This document shows positions 1-12,549 of a stretch of DNA of 64,000 nucleotides, one piece after another. A program made the translations under genes and the position numbers. Under the pieces are notes generated by a model, which did not search any database, was not told the DNA's origin, and saw only the letters and a program-made list of their open reading frames with translations. Positions within the stretch are counted from its first letter, which is position 1; each line of letters begins with the position of its first letter. Source of the DNA: Pseudopyrenochaeta lycopersici (Eukaryota; Ascomycota; Dothideomycetes; Pleosporales; Pseudopyrenochaetaceae); contig NHZP01000006.1 in assembly GCA_003313425.1 (NCBI GenBank), positions 930,001 to 994,000 on the forward strand. The letters are read 5' to 3'.

Positions 1-912
1 GTGCGCTCGAAGAGGGTTTTCACGGTGAGTTGATGAATGCGCCCGACATACCGCGAAGGTATATCTTCTGCCGCTTCCCCGAACCTCATGGTGGGTTTGA
101 CTTGTCTAGCGTCCTCGTGTGCTTGGGTATGGGAGGGCCAAGCGAGAAATATGCGTACCTGTCTGGCGCGTTCATGATGTATATTACTCCTGAATGGTAT
201 GAATGCAGGTTCCTCGTTTGCGAAGGGAAGGCAAGAATACCGTGTAAATGGAAGTCGCGATCAAAACCGAGTAAATAAATGAATAAATATGGCGCAAAAG
301 TTGCAAAAGGATTTAGAAGCGAGACAGGAGATACAGGTGAGGCGTATCTACTCAAAGAGAGAGTTGCGGAGAAGAACTACAGAAGTCCACACTCGATGTT
401 CTTTGTGCCTTCACTCACCGCCCACATGCCTAGTCTTGGCAATGCCTTCTATACGGTGCCTCAACACATTCAGTGAGGCTTCGTCCAACCAAAATGAGAT
501 ATCATTTGAGAAGGAAGGGAGCAACAGATGGAGATATATCAAAGCGGAAAAGTCTTGTATCTCGAGGCGTGATCGAGTTCCATAATATTCAGAAAATTCT
601 ACAGGCTTTTAGGCCTATCCAAAGAGGCATCGTGCTGTTGCACACGAAGGCGCATGTGCCAAACAACCGCTGCTCCAGCAGATCAGAACAGCGCCGTTTA
701 ACGCCGTCAACACCGTGCTTCCTTCCAGAACCCCATGTCTCGATACCCCCTCCAGTTCCTGGCACTGATGAGAAACCTCATCACAAACCCAGACTTGCCC
801 ACGCTAGTAATCACCGCTAAAGAGAGAACATTAAAAGTATATACATTGCAAGACGATGCTGCATGTAGTGGTTGCCTCGCGGAGGCGACCCATTGGCCAG
901 CGAAAAATATAT
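1..912. other. left-edge non-coding stretch
   Basis: No recognisable gene. Several short open frames occur on both strands (up to about 115 codons), but none shows a domain, an intron-bounded exon pattern or family-like composition. The right part is the 3' flank of the VID21 gene, whose stop lies at 913-915 on the minus strand. The extreme left could hold the edge of a neighbouring gene that I cannot identify. Confidence 0.6.
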
Positions 913-3900
913 TTAGGACCGATTGATTTGCGCTTGTTGCATGCCTGGACTTTGCTGCATTTGTGGATTCTGAGGCGTCGCGCTGCGACTAGGCGGTCGC
1001 GCGTTCAGCCCAGGACTACCAGCCTGTTGTCTTTGCTGCTGGCTCATTAACCGCTGTTGTTGGACGAGTTGTTGTTGATAATTCTGTACCGCGTTCGGCT
1101 GCGGACTGTTGGCCATACCGCCATTCTGTTGAAGATAGTGATTGTTCCCCATCTGTGGAGTGGGGGACATGCCAGAAGATCCAGCTGCTGCGTTCATTGC
1201 CTGTGCGCGTTGCTTAGCCAGGAACCGGGAGAGTTGTTCGGAAGCCACTTTTTGAACTTGTTCTGGGGTCCATTCCGGATGCTGTACCTTTAATGAATTC
1301 TGGATTTGCAGGAGCTGAGGCATATGCCCACTGGAAAGGGGCCGAGAGGGGGTTTGCATGTTTGCATTGCCCTGATTCATCCGCGGAGATCCAGCATTGT
1401 TCGACATTCCGTTCATAGCACTGTTCATGTTTCCGTTCATGCTCCCGTTGAGGTTCTGATTGGGCATAGGTGCCATCATATTTGCATTAGGAATGTTGTT
1501 CATGCCCAGACCTTGAGTGAGGTTACTAGCCATATTGATCTGTTGCTGTTGTAGTTGGAATTGGTGTTGTTGATTCGCGTTCTGGAATTGGCCCCGTTGC
1601 ATGGCCATACGCATCTGGTCCGGAGGTCCCATACGCTGGGCATTCTGCATATTGCTTTGCATTTGAGCTTGAGGGACACCAGGAGTACCCATGGACATGC
1701 CGGGTATGTTGCCGTTCGCAAAGTTAGCTTGCATTCCCGGTTGGCCTTGATGTGTTCGTGCTCCCATTGCGGGACCGTTCTGACCATGCTGTGAAGAAGG
1801 ATTAGCCATTTGTGGAACAACACTGGCATTATTTCCTGGTGTCCCGTTACGTTGCATCTGATTGACACCATTCACCATCCCTGGTTGCGCTTGCATTTGA
1901 GCTTGACGTTGTGCTGCCATTTGTTGCTGGACATGGTTAGTCATGGACTGTAAGGGATCATTGTGCGCTTACTCTAACAAGCATCTCTTGCTGCAGCTGC
2001 CTTTGCTTCAGCTTCTCCTCGCGTTCCCATTTGAGACGACTAAACTCCTGGGGAGTATGAACGTTGCTCTTCGGTTGTGCAGGCTCGTGTGCTTTTCGAA
2101 GCGCAGCAGCTTTTTGTGATTCGGCTTGCTTATGTGCAGCAGACTCGCGCTTTCTCGCAAGCTTGCGCATCCCGTCAATGATGGCGAGATGACGATTTTC
2201 TCTCCGCCTCTCGACTCGTATCGGCGTAGTTGTAGGCCTTCTTCGCTGCTGTCCTGGGGTCTGCCCTTGCTGTTGCTGTTGTTGAGCTTGAAACTGAGCA
2301 TATACAGTCTTGTTCGCCTGCTCCAAACGACCTTGGTAAGTGCGGAAATATTGAGTTTTTGACATTTCTGCAGGTAAACCTTCAAGTTGCACCCATCGCT
2401 CAAAGCATTCCCAAGGCGTTCGTCGACCAGAACCAGAAACGAACAGGGACGGTAGCGATAATTGTTGAGACACAAGAGACCAGTTGAACGTGTATTCTTT
2501 CACCAAGGCTCTCAACTTCTGGTCTTCTTCCCATAGCCACTGAGATGGTATCCTGTTTTCGAAAAAGGCAACTGAAGGCATATTAAATTCAGTTGGTGGC
2601 CTGAACTGGTGGGCGGCTTGTAGTCGGTCGCGAACATGCTTATTCTCTGCATTGAAAAGTGCAACGTCCGTCATCTCTGGAGGCAAATCGTTACGGCAGA
2701 ACAGTCTTCTGCCGGGAGTAGAAGGCATCGAATGCTCAGCTGAAGTACCGGATCGGCTAGGCGGGGAAGAAGGCTCATCTTCAGAATCATAATCATATCT
2801 ACTCCGTTTCTTGGGGGGACCTCGTATCTGGGAGACCAGCTTTCCGGTGACCAACTTGGATACGGGGAGGATCGGCGGCTCGGAAAGGGAGAAGGGACTG
2901 GTGTCGCTGGAACCCTCCAGCATCGGCTCGTAGAAAGGCAGTTCCCTGAACATAGTATCGCTAGCAGGTGTGCGTTTGATCTTCATAACAACATCGTGAT
3001 AGCCTAATGTGAAAAGTCCGGCGGGCGGATTGGAGTTGAGGGGAGTGAGAAGCTCGTCTTCATCGGCATACGACTCACTTTCAGTTTCATTTGACCCAGA
3101 ATGGACAAGCTCTGGTGTAGGAGCATCGTTCATCTCTTCGTCATGGCTGGTGGTTTGCCTTGCCGACTTGGGAATGAATGCCTTGATCCGCAAGGCTGCT
3201 CGTTCTGTGAGACTGCTGTTTACGTATTCTGAACACCATTCAGCAAAGGTGGCAGCCAGAGTCTTCTTCCATTTCCTCTCCTCCCTAAAGTCAGTTTGCA
3301 TCCACTTCATTTCCAGAAGGAGCTGATCTTGATGTGTGAATGGACGTTCAGGCTCCACGGCCTTGTGAAGCTGCCGTAAAGACCATCGATTAGCATTCTG
3401 CAACTGGTAGACTCTTTTCAATATCTTGTAATCTTGATGCTGGCGGATCATAGCCAGCGTACCCGCAGTCGACACAGTCTTCCGCGCTGATGCCACGAGC
3501 TCCTGTAGTGGAACAGATCTAGGGGGATGGTGTGCTTGATACTTGAACAAGCCTTCAAGGTAATCTCGGCTTGAATCCTCTGAAGCTCCTTGGAGTGACG
3601 CATAGTCTTCGTTATAAGACTGCAGCGCTTTCGACGACCGCGTGGGCGTCTTTTTGGCAAAAACAACGGTCGACACTCCTCGACATTTGCGATCACTGGT
3701 TCTCGGTCGTGGGGGGCTGGCTGAGACTGAGTGGTTGCTCGAGCGGGGTGTGAGTATAGCCTTAGATGTCACTTGCTCTCCGACGATCTCAGGGATAGAC
3801 CTTTGTTGAATAGCCTTAGAAGGAGCATGCGTGACCATACGTTCAGGACGCGGTGGCGAAGGCTGAGGCGATATTGTCGATTGCGACTTATGTGTGGCGT

Positions 3901-5594
3901 CGCCCATCTCAACATCAACATCAGCCGGAGGTGTAGGGTGCTCTGGAGGTATACGAGTAGCTTCTGGTTGACTAATAGCAACTTCGCGGTCCGACGTTGA
4001 TGGTTCAGGGGCGGTTGTAGTTGGTGTTGGTAGAGAGTCCGCGGCAGGATCGTGAATAGCCTTGGACCCGATGACGTCCTCTTGCTCCTGTATAGTCCCA
4101 TGTACCATCTCATTGACACTTTTCGTCAACGAACGTGATCCCATCTCAGACTCTGGCTCAATCAAACGACTCTTGCCATCACGAGCTAGGCGGATCGCTT
4201 GCTCATTCTCTATCTGTTTCTCAATGTCTGGCGTCGGGGAATCATCCTCGCGTGCTCGTTCTCGTGCTTCTTGCATTCGTTTCTGTAGCGCACGTTCATG
4301 GTCTTCCTTAACTTGTTGGGCCGCAGGATCTAAGAGTTCATCGCCGAGTACTGGTGGATGATTGCGGTCGTGGAAGGACTCTGTATCGGGACTTGTATCT
4401 GGAGAATGATGAGGCGCGTGGGGTGTCGCTTGCGAGTACGGACCGACAGTCGATGAAGGCGAGGAAACATCGGCAGGCCCATTTGTATGTGGGATGGCAA
4501 GTTTTTCGTCTTCTCTCCTTTCCTTCTCTGTAATTCTCTCCAACTTCCGTTCCGTCTCCTGCAGTCTTGCTTCCTGGACTTCCTGAGGTGGTAAATGAAC
4601 GACTTGAGGCGCCTTCCGTTTGCCCTCCGGGGCCAACACAGGTAGGGATTCGTCAGGAGGCGCGGCAGCAGCATCATCTTCTAGAGTAGGGAGCGCAATA
4701 GTATTCGAATCGGTCTCATGGTTGTCGGCAATATCATCCTTCTGATTTCCAACATCCTCAGCATCGGGTGCATTAGGTGGGCGAGGTGTCGATTGCTGTG
4801 CATCTTGCTGGATCTTGATCGCTACTTTCTCCTCCACGGAAGGCGTTGCAGGGTCGGACGAAGCCTGTACTTGAGGAGCGACTTTGATCGCATCGTTTTG
4901 CAGTGGTGCTGACGGCAGCGTTTGGGTCCCAATAGATGGTGAGGCCGAGGCCGAGGCAGAAGCAGCGCGTAGTTGGTCTTCAAGGCTGGGTGAACCGACG
5001 GCTGAAGACGGTGACGACTTTGGAAATGCAGGAAGGGTGGTTTTGACAGAGTTCGAGGACGGTAATGTAGCGGGCAGCAGTGTTTCTTGTTCAGTAGCGA
5101 CTAATGGGAATGGTAGAGTAGCATCGTTGAAGCGTCGACCTCTGCAGACACAGCGAGATTAGTGGAATGAAGCGGCGACGACAACAACAATAACAACGGC
5201 AGATAGCGGGTTAGACAATTCATTTGAGTCCTAGGCTGTGGGAAATATGCGTCTTACTGTGTGTAGTCATTTTCGTCGAGAAAACGGCGCTCATTCTCGT
5301 CGGGTTCCTTGAAATTGAAGTCCTCTACCTTGGGCTGGTGGCCCGCATTCAGAGCGGCCGTGCAGTAGAGCGTAACCCTGTAAAGCTCGCGGAGCTTGCG
5401 CTTGCGGGTCGAAGAACTCAACCTGTGCACCGCGATATCAGCACCACCACGCGAAATCAATAGAAAAGAGCGATTTTTTCTGTGTCGCATCGACTCAAAG
5501 AATCATTTGAATCGCAATGCGACAGTATTAGGACTTACGTGATCTCGTTCGACTTCTCCCTAAGTAATGCATCACGAAGACCGTCGAGGGACAT
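913..5594 (-). CDS. VID21: chromatin modification protein VID21/EAF1, NuA4 histone acetyltransferase scaffold
   Basis: Predicted exons 5594-5539, 5422-5258, 5141-1973 and 1926-913 give 1467 aa. The start MSLDGLRDALLREKSNEIT followed by RKRKLRELY is typical of EAF1/VID21 proteins. An HSA domain lies around residues 665-740 (LLLEMKWMQTDFREERKWKK), and a SANT/Myb domain around 935-1000 (WEEDQKLRALVKEYTFNWSLV). The C-terminal ~350 residues are rich in Gln, Asn and Met. In the family, the HSA region binds actin and Arp4, and the protein scaffolds the nuclear NuA4 H4/H2A acetyltransferase. The last intron (1972-1927, 46 nt) has an ACTAAC branch and restores frame into the Q-rich tail; if it is retained, a stop follows four codons after the junction. 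Low-complexity Ala-Ser and Gln runs occur. The gene diverges from MAK11. Identity is secure; the extreme 5' exons are inferred from splice motifs and frame. Confidence 0.9.
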
Positions 5595-5884
5595 ATGAAG
5601 ACCGACGAACGGCGGCCGACATCCGTTATCCACGAGTGCCGCCGTTGTGATGAATTGTGGGGGTTGTTAGGCGCGTTCGTTGATGGAAATGTGGTTGACA
5701 ATACACAGAACTGATGGGGGTGCACTTCACAGGAGCCGTAACGAAGTTGCGAGGGATGGCGCTGGGGTCACCGCCCGCCGTGATAAGCTCTGCGCTTGGC
5801 CGCACTCGGTTAGCTTTTTGGCAGAAGTTGCTTGGATCTCAAATTTTAGTTCGCAACAACGTCGACTATTTTTCACGATTAACA

Positions 5885-7453
5885 ATGGCGAAGAGGAAGA
5901 GGGAGACTGATAGGGCTGGGGCCGCGAAAGCGCTGAAGAGCAGAAGGGAAGATGCTGCGTCGACGCCGAAGCATGCCGCCACTAAGGACGTTGCTACACG
6001 TAAAACTAAGGAAGGCGCAGTGAATAGCAAGGCAGTCGCAGACAGGACCAAGGCAGCAGATTTGGGTCCAAGTGCTGGAGAGACTCTCAACACAACAACC
6101 ATCCAAGTCATTACTGGCTCATATGAGAGGGTGCTCCATGGGTTCGCAGCAGCCATTCCGCAAAGTCTTGTCACGGGACAGGAGAATGCTTCCTCTGCTG
6201 AGACAGACGAGCCAAAGGTTGACTTCACCGACACCTTTCTGTTTAACGCCCACGCTTCTGCTATCCGATGCCTGGCACTCTCTCCGCTGTCAGATGAGAC
6301 TTCCAAGGTCACACTTGCTACGGGTAGCACCGATGAGCGCATAAATTTGTACTCGATATCCACAGCGCCTCCAGTTGCCTCAAAGCTGAAACCTAAACTA
6401 CCCTCCCTCCATGGCGGATCCATTACGGAGAACCCCAAGAATAAGGAACTTGGGTCTCTGCTCCATCATTCCTCAAATATTACAGCTCTCTACTTCCCAA
6501 CAAGGAGTAAGCTTCTGAGCTCTGCAGAAGACAGTACGATCGCAATCACACGGACTCGTGACTGGACAGCACTATCAACTATCAAAGCCCCCATACCGAA
6601 ACCACAAGGAAGACCCAGTGGCGACACTGCTGGACCGGGCGAAGTACCTTCAGGAATCAATGACTTCGCCGTCCACCCAAGCATGAAGCTTATGGTCAGC
6701 GTTGGGAAAGGCGAAAAGTGCATGCGACTCTGGAACCTCGTGACAGGAAAGAAAGCCGGCGTGCTCAACTTTGGCAGAGATATCCTGACAGCCGTAGGAG
6801 AAGGACGTTTCGGTTCAGGCGAGGGCAGGAGAGTCATCTGGGATAAAGAGGGCGAGGAATTTGCCGTTGCTTTTGAGCGCGGCATTGTCGTCTTCAACAT
6901 CGACTCGAAACCAAAGGTCAAGATTGCACCACTGCCAAGGACAAAGATACATCAGATGCGCTATTTGCCGGCGGAGTCGCATCCTGCCGCACTCCTGGTA
7001 TCTACCGAGGACGGTCGCATACTACTGTACGACACCAACTCAACCTCAACAAACGAGAATTCTGAAGCAGAAAAGCCCAACGATGACATTCCTTCAAGCA
7101 GACTGGTTGCTCAGATTGGAGGTCCAGCTGCCGGCATGACTGGCCGTGTTAAAGACTTTGAAATACTCCCCCTTTCGGAGTCGAGCTTCCTTGTTATAAC
7201 TGGTACCAGCGATGGGACGGTGCGCTTTTGGTCTTTGAACATCGATGAGCTGAAAGACGGTGCCGATGCAGCCAAAGCCAAAGGCTTCACTGCACTACAA
7301 GTCGGCAGATTGCTCGCGTCATACTCGACAGGCACAAGGATAACATGCTTGAAAGCTTTTGCTATGACGGGCAGCCCTGATGAAGACGAAGGGGAGAAGG
7401 AGGATGAGGCTGGAAAGGATGATGCTTCTAGCAGCGAAGATGAGAGCGAATAG
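5885..7453 (+). CDS. MAK11: WD40 ribosome-biogenesis protein MAK11 (PAK1IP1 homologue)
   Basis: Intronless, 522 aa from ATG 5885. The frame stays open upstream to 5714, but MAKRKRETDRAG gives a natural basic, nuclear-type N-terminus. After a Lys/Ala-rich leader of about 75 residues, TGSYERVLHGF and then HASAIRCLALSP / LATGSTDERINLYSI mark the first WD40 repeats characteristic of MAK11/PAK1IP1. Further repeats follow (NDFAVHPSMKLMVSVGKGEKCMR, VITGTSDGTVRFWSL). The C-terminus is a highly acidic Glu/Asp/Ser tail, common in nucleolar factors. Yeast Mak11 acts with the 60S pre-ribosome and early Rlp24 loading in the nucleolus; fission yeast Skb15 also binds a PAK kinase. The gene shares a 290-bp intergenic promoter with VID21 and converges on VHC1 with 128 bp between stops. 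Confidence 0.88.
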   Translation: MAKRKRETDRAGAAKALKSRREDAASTPKHAATKDVATRKTKEGAVNSKAVADRTKAADLGPSAGETLNTTTIQVITGSYERVLHGFAAAIPQSLVTGQENASSAETDEPKVDFTDTFLFNAHASAIRCLALSPLSDETSKVTLATGSTDERINLYSISTAPPVASKLKPKLPSLHGGSITENPKNKELGSLLHHSSNITALYFPTRSKLLSSAEDSTIAITRTRDWTALSTIKAPIPKPQGRPSGDTAGPGEVPSGINDFAVHPSMKLMVSVGKGEKCMRLWNLVTGKKAGVLNFGRDILTAVGEGRFGSGEGRRVIWDKEGEEFAVAFERGIVVFNIDSKPKVKIAPLPRTKIHQMRYLPAESHPAALLVSTEDGRILLYDTNSTSTNENSEAEKPNDDIPSSRLVAQIGGPAAGMTGRVKDFEILPLSESSFLVITGTSDGTVRFWSLNIDELKDGADAAKAKGFTALQVGRLLASYSTGTRITCLKAFAMTGSPDEDEGEKEDEAGKDDASSSEDESE

Positions 7454-7581
7454 TTAGAGAATGTGTGAATATATGTAGATTTGCAATGATACCAAATGGA
7501 CATGTGGCACTCTGAGCTCATCATTTATTGTGTGTGGTGTATACAGTCTAGGCTACTTGAAAAAGGAACACTTCGGACATT

Positions 7582-10500
7582 TCACAGATTCATCGTGACC
7601 GTCATACTGTTACTGTGTACCAGAAGCGTAGGCGGCAAGCCTTGACATAGTACTTCTAGATCACTGATATACTTTACACTCTCCGCCTCACTTTCACACG
7701 TTCCTTCTACAGGACTCGGTAACGTCGTAAACACTACCGCTGTATCATCGGTCTGGCTCCGTATGAGCTGGTTCAAAATTAGGTGCTGCGCGCGGCAAGG
7801 CAGATCGTTGAAGGAAAGTGGTATGGCCTGTTGGGCAGGAAACCCTGATGCTGGTGAGGGTGCGGATTGATACGATGCAGGTAGCGCTGCGGCACTTGAT
7901 CCGGGGCTATTCGCAGCTGAGACATGAGAAGAGTCCACTGCTGTAGAGGCAAGTTGAGCCGGCGATACTGGGCTTGTGGCAATGGGGTCTTTCGTGTCCG
8001 CACTGGTCGGTTTCGGCGTGTCAACGAACATGATCGAAGGTCCTGGTGCTTCCTCCATAGCGACCGCTGCCCTGGGGGTAGGGTTAGACGTGAACTTCGG
8101 CAGAGATCCATGGCCGATTGGAGGAGGCTGCAAGAAGGATTTTGCTCGAGAGGATGAAGACAGCTGGGAGGATGAACTGGCTACGCTGTGAGACTTGTGC
8201 GTTCTTCCCGCACGAAGAATAGCGGTGTCAGACGCAGTGGCATCAGGGTGTGGTCGCAGGGGAGTCACCGAATCCGACGTGAGACAGTCATCTTTCCCTG
8301 AGTTATCCTTCGATGAGCCCTTCCAGATTGCTCTTCGAAGGTCAAGCTTCTTTGCAAAGAATGATGAAGTAGGGGTAGACTTGGCTCTCTGGGCTGATCT
8401 GGGACGACTCCGGTTGTCATTGCCATCACTTTCGTCCGTCGATGCATCGAGATCGTACTCGTCGAAATTGCTGCCACTAATAGCAAGCTCACTCTCCGAG
8501 AGCATAGCTTCATCGTCTGCATCGTTGTCTCCGCCATCTTCGCTTAAAGCTGAGCGAATAGAATCACTCTCACTGTCATCGAGGAGGTCGACAGGCAGCC
8601 TTTGGCTTGCAGTGCGCAAGTCGCTAACTGCTGTTCTACCCTTGGCTTTTCGAAGCATTCTTTGAAGCGCAGCGAACCGATTCGGCTTTGATTCGCGCCT
8701 ACCATGTTGGAACGACGCAATCGGCCAGCTCGTTACAGCTTCCAGAATATCAACGGTCTGTGCCAGCTCTTGACTCGCACTTAGGTCATCTGGTCGGCGC
8801 AAGCGTTTTATATCTTGCCACCATCGTTCATCCTCGAGTGAGTAGTCGATATCTCGGGCAGTTTGATCATACTCACCATCGTCTCGCCCATTTATGATTA
8901 CTTCATACATACTCAGGTCACCGCTTGCAAGCCAGAACACAAGTACTTCCGCCTCGATCCGAAGGTTCCGCAGCAAAGTTGTGACTCTTTCGCGCTCTTC
9001 CTTGACATCTGTTTCGTACTCGACGAAGACGCAGACTCTCAACTTGTAAACTCGCTTCCAAGAAGGAACGGTGTGAAGAATGCAGCCAAGCTGCAGAATC
9101 AGTGTATATGTATCGAAGTTGGTCGTTAGCACATTCTTCCTGCTGAGTTCTTCACCCGAAGTTGCGATTTCGGCAGACATCTGTATAGGCCACAAGTCGA
9201 TGTACTGCTTCGTCGGCTCGTTGATCTCGATATCAGAAAGACCAAACATGTTCAGGGCTCGTTTCTTCATGGTCGGTTTTGCAGACGGGACCTCAAGGTC
9301 TTGGAACCCTTTACCGATAGCTACATTAGCTTGTAGGCGTAAGACAAGGTCTTCGACGACTGTAACGTAGCTTCGGATTGCAACCGCACTCTCCGGCCTC
9401 ATTGCATCGGTGGGCAGCGTTCCCTGCATGGTACCTGTTTGTCTCCTCTTTGCTGCCACTTGTACTGCTTTTCGAGATATCGGGCGATTTGCGGCTTTGC
9501 TAGATGGCCGCGACGGTTGTGGTGATGGTATATCGATGGATGGTTGAGATTGTCTGAGCTCAGGGAGGTTGTAAAAACCCATGACAACAATGTTTGGCCT
9601 CATGCCACCTAGCCCTGCCCCAAGAACGAGATTACGAGCACCCCATTCTACTGCTGGTGAAATGGCAATATTGACAAATGCCTTGATCCTCGAGAAGTCA
9701 ATATACCTCGTCCAGGACTGTTGTTGACGTCTTGCCTCTGGTACAGCTGAACCGAAATCTGTGGAAACTATGACGTGCCCAAGGACAAAAAGCCCTCCTT
9801 TCTTAAGCGAATTGCAAAACTGTATCAACTTGTATTGCCGTCTAGGATCATTAACCAGAAGCAGAATCTGTGGTCTCCAGAATTTGACATGTTCCTGGCG
9901 CAAGCGCAAGAGGTACTTCCGCACCTGATGATAAATGAGGCCTTGACTTACATCTCCCCATGGCTTTGGAGGTGTGGTGTAGTGGATGAGCAGAAAGATT
10001 ACGATCAGCAAACCCACACATCCAGAGGCATAGAAACCGTCTACGAAGAACATAGTGGCTCCACAAGCCACTGTCCCTACTGCGGCTGTTTGCGAGGAGA
10101 AAAAATGAAACGATGGTCGGAAATTTGGTGCAGAACCTATTTTTAAGAGAAAGCATGCGAGATTTGTCACTAAGAACGTCATGAGGTACTGTCGCAAAGT
10201 TAGCCCATCTGGTACGAGATTGTTTAAATCTTAAGGCAGTGTGACAGTTTGGTCAGCCTTCGATCAGCCTTCGATCAAAGCATTCATGATAGCGAAGGGG
10301 TATGACCTGGTCTAAATATCCGTAGAGTGATGTCACTGAAGCTGGTTGTCAAGAGACGGTACATGGAAAGTGCGACATACCGTCACGGTGATGAATGAAG
10401 CGATCTGATTAATATCTGCAAACATTGTGACTTGGGCAATCACAAAGGTAATGATGATCGCGTAGATGGGTTCATCAGATTTCTGCGTGCCTTGACCAAA

Positions 10501-11933
10501 GAGCGATAGTCCGGGGATGAGGTGATCTCGAGACAGAGCTTGTAAGAGTTTGGCAGAGCCAATTACCCCCATTAGCACCGAGAACAATGATGTTGCAATT
10601 TCTCCAAGTAGGATCACAACTCCAGAGATGTTAGTAAGCTGGATCACATTTGTGTTGCTGTAAAGGGTTTCTCGGCCTATTGTTGCTGCCATGGCGAAGA
10701 TGACTAAAGTGTAGAGGGTAAATGTCAAGCCTAAGCCATATAGGGTACCTTTTGGAATGGCTTTGCTAGGATGCTTCAAGTCTCCTGACATGCTCGCACC
10801 AGCTAAAATGCCTCCAGTTGCAGGGAACAGGATCCCGAAAAGATCCTGAAAGCTCTCGCGATGCTTACCGACGCTCCCAGCAGCGCCCTTTGTGAAGTTT
10901 GGCAATAGATTTTGTCGAAAGGTGTTCAGATTGAATCCTGTAAACACGATATGCTCCTTCATGTTGACAAAAGGTTCTTTGATGGCGGCTGACAAAGGGA
11001 TGCTGATGATAGCAACAAGCAGGATGAGTAGTAAGCCGTTGCTGCAGCGTGCGAAGAGGCCGCTGCCGGCAAGACAGATGAGTGTGCATGCTGCGAGTAC
11101 CACAGTAGCCCAGAGAAATTGCCACCAATAGCTCTGAGGGAGCCATCGAGACATATCGCCGTCATGAGTGCCAAAATTGACCATGAGACAATCGATGAGG
11201 CCTACAGCGTTGAGACTGGTGTTGAAGACGGAACCAAGATAGAACACGATGCCAATTGAACCACCGAACTCAGGGCCCAAACTTCTCGAGATTAGATAGT
11301 ACGCACCGCCACCTCTGACAGTTCCGTTGGTTGCGATGGCAGATATGCTCATGGTTGTCAAGAGATTGATGAGATAACCCGCGATCAACATGCCTAACTT
11401 AGTCAGAATACTATACTTCGACAAAGAGTGATCTTACCCATCATGCCGACCAAGCCAGATTGACCTAAGATGAAGCCAAACCTCAGGAACATCAAAATAC
11501 TCAATACATTGAGGGTCACTGGCACGAACACACCAGCAAAAGTGCCCAGTTTGGCTGTGCCTCCAACTGGCCTAGGGAAAGCACCAGGCCTTGGTTTCGC
11601 GGCCTCGCTGACTGAATGTCGCTTGCCCACATAATCGGAGGACGTTCCTGATCTTGACTGTGAAGAGTGGAATATGCTAGAAAGCCAGCTCCTCATTAAG
11701 TCAAAGCCGACACCTCGTTCTTGGGAGCCATCATACGCAGGATCGTGTCGTGGCCCACGTTGTCCATTGTCGGGAAGAAGCAGTGTTCCCTCATTGGGTG
11801 GAGGCGATTGGAGCGCAAAAGAGCGTCGGTGAAGGCGCTCGTCTTCGTCTCGTGCTGTACGGGTTGCAAAGTTTGAACGCGACCGTACCGGCATTCGCCT
11901 TGTTGTCTGCGCTCCATTGTCGGCATCAGTCAT
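7582..11933 (-). CDS. VHC1: vacuolar cation-chloride cotransporter (SLC12 family, VHC1-like)
   Basis: Predicted exons 11933-11438, 11393-10381 and 10188-7582 give 1371 aa. The start at MTDADNGAQTT is chosen because the upstream in-frame codons look untranslated. A hydrophilic N-terminus of about 130 residues leads into the APC/SLC12 core: LGTFAGVFVPVTLNVLSILM, MLIAGYLINLL and ATNGTVRGGGAYYLISRSLG (the SLC12 signature), then further membrane segments up to YLMTFLVTNLACFLLKIGSA. A long cytosolic C-terminal region includes a Ser/Asp-rich segment that probably makes loops regulated by phosphorylation. In yeast, Vhc1 (YBR235W) sits in the vacuolar membrane and moves K+ with Cl-. Intron 1 is 44 nt; intron 2 is 192 nt, long for this window, and holds an 11-bp tandem duplication. 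The gene diverges from an AVT-type vacuolar transporter. Confidence 0.88.
10253..10274. repeat. 11-bp tandem duplication inside VHC1 intron 2
   Basis: The unit TCAGCCTTCGA occurs twice in a row, followed by a third partial start (TCA). It lies within the predicted 192-nt intron 10380-10189 of VHC1. Such duplications usually arise by replication slippage; no function is implied. Confidence 0.75.
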
Positions 11934-12549
11934 GGTCTGGGCATTTGAAACCTGGTTCCTGGCACGAGAAGTTGCTGCGCCTTTCCGTTGTGCACTGCAC
12001 TGGATGTTGCGCCAACGGAGTTTACCGGCAGTCACCTGGTTTGCTCTCTGGAGACAATCCCAAATGAACGAGACATGAAGAGAACAAAGTAGAAACTGCA
12101 GCCGTGTAGCAGGTCTGTGAAGCGATGACGCTGGCGCTGCATAATGGTCCAAAACGAAGTCGGATGCTTCACTCTAGCGGCTTAGCCCTCGCTTCAATGC
12201 TCCTGGGCCACTGCTGCCAGGGTCCAACCTGTGACTTGGTCATCCCGCGCCCCACGCGAGATCTTTTGCAGCGAATGACCTCAGTCCTTCGGCCCAGTTC
12301 TCAAAGCGGTCCCATTGCCTTCGTCTCTCCTTCACACTTTTGTTGCCTGTGCTGCTCTCTGATAACATCTGCGAAGCTATTCGGTATGCCTTTATCAAAC
12401 ACTCACACTCGGAAGCCTCACCACTAATTTGTAAATCTAGAGCTTCGATATCGCCGACGTTTCGCGCTGATACCCGAGCTCCCGGTTCCGCTGCGATCGC
12501 GTCGAGGAAGATTAATAGCAGGCACAAGACGCGACTTTGCAAGCCAGAA
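11934..12549. promoter_or_regulatory. bidirectional promoter region VHC1 / AVT3
   Basis: 616 bp between two divergent start codons. Open frames extend into it from both sides (to 12152 on the minus strand and from 12340 on the plus strand), but the residues read there do not resemble either family. It must hold both promoters; I could not pin down a TATA box or a known factor site. Confidence 0.5.

Noticed and set aside
1950..1972. A 25-nt intron at the end of the VID21 body (GTAAGC to TTACAG)
   Set aside because: Too short for the spliceosome; the 46-nt alternative has a proper ACTAAC branch and keeps frame.
5866..6438. 190-codon minus-strand frame antisense to MAK11
   Set aside because: Mirrors the coding strand of a clear WD40 gene; no start context, domain or splice structure.
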